DNA of 64,000 bases from Billgrantia antri (GTDB taxonomy: Bacteria; Pseudomonadota; Gammaproteobacteria; Pseudomonadales; Halomonadaceae), in NCBI RefSeq assembly GCF_019430905.1, contig NZ_JAHYCA010000006.1, forward strand, positions 248,001-312,000, given 5' to 3'. The notes beneath the pieces were generated by a model that was given only the letters and a program-made list of their open reading frames with translations, made no database searches and had not been told where the DNA came from. The position numbers and the translations under genes were made by a program. Positions 61,944 to 64,000 of the stretch are shown here, in pieces; positions within the stretch are counted from its first letter, which is position 1, and each line of letters starts with the position of its first letter.

Positions 61944-63914
61944 TCACTCCGCCAGCGGGCAGTGGGAGACGAAGGGGCTGCCTTCGCCGGCGGCGGCTTC
62001 CAGCACGGCGGGAATGGGTGGCAACGCGGCCGATCCGGGCGAGGCCGAGCCGACGTTGAGCTGCGGCGTGACGTCGACGCGCCCGCCCGAGACGACCAGT
62101 GCCGCGCCGCCCGAGACGAGGGTGATCTTGGATGCATCTAGGACGATCTCGCCATCGGCCTTGAGGGTGATGTCGCCGCCGGCGTGGGTCTGGAAGCTGC
62201 TGCCGACGCGTAGCCCGCGCTCGCCGTCGATCTTCTCGCTGAGGTTGGCGACGACCGTGACCTCGCGGTTGCCCTCGATCGTCTCGATGCGGTCGTTGGC
62301 CACGACGAGATGGGAGTCGTGGCCGATGGTGGCGGTGTCGTCGTACTCCACGCGCTTCTGTCGCGAGTTCTCGACGTGCACGTCGAGGTTCTTCTGTGCG
62401 TGCAGGTAGATGAATTCCTCGCCGGCCTGATCCTCGAAGGTCAGCTCGTTGTAGCCTTCGCCCTGGTGGGTCTGGGTCTTGATCGTGGTACGGGTCTTGT
62501 GGGCGGGCAGCAGGTTCGGCGGCCGATTGACCGCGTGGTAGGTGCGTCCGGTGATCAATGGCTGATCGGGGTCGCCTTCGAGGAAGCTGACTACCACCTC
62601 GTGGCCGATCCGTGGAATCGCGATACTGCCGTAGCCGCCGCCGGCCCAGCCCTGGCTGACGCGAATCCAGGCGCTGGCGGTTTCATCGGGTGCGGCGTCG
62701 CGGTCCCAGGGGAACTGCACCTTGACCCGACCGTGCTCGTCACAGTAGATCTCCTCGCCCGCCGGTCCCACCACGAAGGCGATCTGCGGGCCGTCGACCC
62801 GCGGTTTGGGGTTGGGCCTGGGGCGCCAGGCGACGTCCCCGGGGGTCAACACCAGCTCGTTGTGGTACTTGGTCATGCCGCCCGCGTCGTCGGCCACCCC
62901 CGGCTCACCGTTCAGGACGATACCGTCCTCCTCCAGGGCCTGGGGTTGTTGGCCGTGGTGGGTGACCGCGACCAGCTGCCAGTCGCGGTTGAGACTTTCG
63001 GCATCGTGGTCGGTGAGCACGAAGCGCGAGCCGGGGGCGAATTCGGGCAAGTCGCTCTGGGCCTCGGCGGTGAGCGCTTCATGGCGCAGCGATTCGAGGC
63101 GCACGCGGGTGAAGGGCTGGCCGGAGGCGTCCTGCTTGTAGCGGCCGGGGTAGTCGTAGTGCTCGTAGCCGCGTTCGGCGCCGTCCTCGGCGACATGCTC
63201 GTGCTGCTGCGCGTAGGCGGGCCGCTTGAAAGAGTAGTCCTTGAGCATCACCGAGTCGGGCGCGACCCGGGCGAGCTGGCGCAGCTGGCGTACGTGGCGG
63301 CCGGGGGCGGTGCCGCCGGCACGGCTGTGGTAGGTGCGCGGCCCAAGATCGGTGAGGACCTGGGGGGCGTCGGCGAACACCAGGCGATGGCCGCCCTCGT
63401 CGAACTCGTGGAAGTAGCACAGCCCCTCTTCGGCGGCCAGGCGCTCGATGAAGGCTAGGTCGGTCTCGCGGTACTGCACGCAGAACTCGCGAACTTCCGG
63501 CTCGCGGGTCACGGAAAAGGCGATATCGCGCAGGCCGCGCTCCTGGCACAGGGTCTCGATGATGGCCAGCGGCGAGACCTGCTGGAAGATGCGCGAGTTC
63601 TGGCGCAGCGAGAGGCGCCACAGGGCGGGGCGCAGCACCAGCGAATAGACGGTACGACGGTGGCCGCGATCGCCACGGCCGAACTCGCTGATGATGCCAT
63701 GCACCCGACGCAGCGCCTCGCCGTCCTGCCAGATCGTGAGACAGGCCTCGCGGTCGAGCAGTTCGCCGGGGTCCAGGTCGCCGTGACGACTGGCCAGGTT
63801 GACGGTCAGCTTGAAGGGCTTGGAGAGCCGTTCGCGGTGGGTGAAATCCACCACTGCGACGTCGCCGCCTCCGGGCAGGGACAGGGTGAACTGCAGTCCG
63901 GTCAGGCTGGCCAT
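61944..63914 (-). CDS. vgrG: Type VI secretion system tip protein VgrG (TssI)
   Basis: A 656-residue spike protein. The gp27-like part occupies residues 1-370 (LSLPGGGDVAVVDFTHRERLSKPFKL, ALWRLSLRQNSRIFQQVSPLAIIETLCQERGL, EFCVQYRETDLAFIERLAAEEGLCYFHEFDE). The gp5 OB fold follows (EEIYCDEHGRVKVQFPWDRD, AWIRVSQGWAGGGYGSIAIPRIGHEVVVSFLEGDPDQPLITGRTYHA). The C-terminal beta-helix repeats (RKQ-type, ITLKADGEIVLDASKITLVSGG) end in a short tail. No catalytic extension is visible, so it is a structural VgrG. First gene of the cargo operon. No tss core gene is present in the window. Confidence 0.95.
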   Translation of the reverse strand: MASLTGLQFTLSLPGGGDVAVVDFTHRERLSKPFKLTVNLASRHGDLDPGELLDREACLTIWQDGEALRRVHGIISEFGRGDRGHRRTVYSLVLRPALWRLSLRQNSRIFQQVSPLAIIETLCQERGLRDIAFSVTREPEVREFCVQYRETDLAFIERLAAEEGLCYFHEFDEGGHRLVFADAPQVLTDLGPRTYHSRAGGTAPGRHVRQLRQLARVAPDSVMLKDYSFKRPAYAQQHEHVAEDGAERGYEHYDYPGRYKQDASGQPFTRVRLESLRHEALTAEAQSDLPEFAPGSRFVLTDHDAESLNRDWQLVAVTHHGQQPQALEEDGIVLNGEPGVADDAGGMTKYHNELVLTPGDVAWRPRPNPKPRVDGPQIAFVVGPAGEEIYCDEHGRVKVQFPWDRDAAPDETASAWIRVSQGWAGGGYGSIAIPRIGHEVVVSFLEGDPDQPLITGRTYHAVNRPPNLLPAHKTRTTIKTQTHQGEGYNELTFEDQAGEEFIYLHAQKNLDVHVENSRQKRVEYDDTATIGHDSHLVVANDRIETIEGNREVTVVANLSEKIDGERGLRVGSSFQTHAGGDITLKADGEIVLDASKITLVSGGAALVVSGGRVDVTPQLNVGSASPGSAALPPIPAVLEAAAGEGSPFVSHCPLAE

Positions 63915-64000
63915 GACGTCTCCTTACGTCCATGTTTCCGGGCGCTGACGGCACGCCCGACGCTGCATTAGCGGTTTCTTGGCGAAGAAGAGGGTAGCGC

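Overview
The window looks like a chromosome segment of a high-GC gammaproteobacterium, most likely Halomonadaceae (Halomonas or a relative). This rests on the GC-rich, acidic proteins, Zur- and Fur-type operators, a complete type I-F CRISPR-Cas locus and a VgrG/PAAR type VI secretion island. The genus is inference.

Region 1-30 kb is metal homeostasis plus catabolism. It holds a family-5 ABC binding protein (cut by the window edge) behind a DUF1826 gene with Zur-like boxes, and a DMT exporter. Next come a manganese-type ABC operon (binding protein, ATPase, permease) beside divergent mntR, then thiE, an NlpC/P60 lipoprotein, gloA, an LysR/DoxX/DODA dioxygenase group, and an AttEFGH-like lipoprotein/ABC operon. 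An AraC regulator follows, then an acyl-CoA cluster (two acyl-CoA ligases, thiolase, acyl-CoA dehydrogenase, an orphan branched-chain-type binding protein) and an SMP-30-like protein. The znuCBA zinc operon and an orphan second ZnuB-type permease each sit under their own Zur-like box.

Region 31-42.3 kb is a type I-F1 CRISPR-Cas locus: cas1, a cas2-cas3 fusion, csy1-csy2-csy3-csy4, a leader, and an array of 28 full repeats. Three things stand out. (1) The cas2-3/csy1 intergenic region carries, on the minus strand, a two-pseudo-repeat crRNA-like RNA. Its short guide matches, behind a CC PAM, the sequence just upstream of csy1 at 16 of the first 21 positions, and three of the five mismatches fall at positions 6, 12 and 18. 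This looks like a Cascade-dependent autorepressor RNA of the CreR/CreA kind. (2) The array is split inside one repeat: its 5' half ends the main array and the exact 3' half resumes 792 bp later, with a cupin gene between. (3) The left junction runs into what looks like a decayed type I-C array (chimeric repeat, 35-nt spacer, degenerate repeat). A three-spacer block is also duplicated.

Region 42-56 kb holds housekeeping and transport genes: an aldo/keto reductase, a cytochrome b561, two paralogous small exported helical proteins flanking a DUF4202 gene, a small unknown gene under a perfect Fur-type palindrome, a C45-type peptidase, a branched-chain amino-acid ABC system (binding protein; livGFHM), an NSS sodium symporter, and a MerR regulator with a duplicated TipAS domain.

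Region 56-64 kb is a vgrG-led, translationally coupled type VI secretion cargo operon on the minus strand: vgrG, a DUF4123 adaptor, a 622-aa unknown protein (candidate effector), then two tandem units of exported protein plus PAAR protein. The exported proteins look like paralogous periplasmic immunity candidates.

All calls are by reading; no database search was run. No rRNA, tRNA or insertion sequence was recognised.
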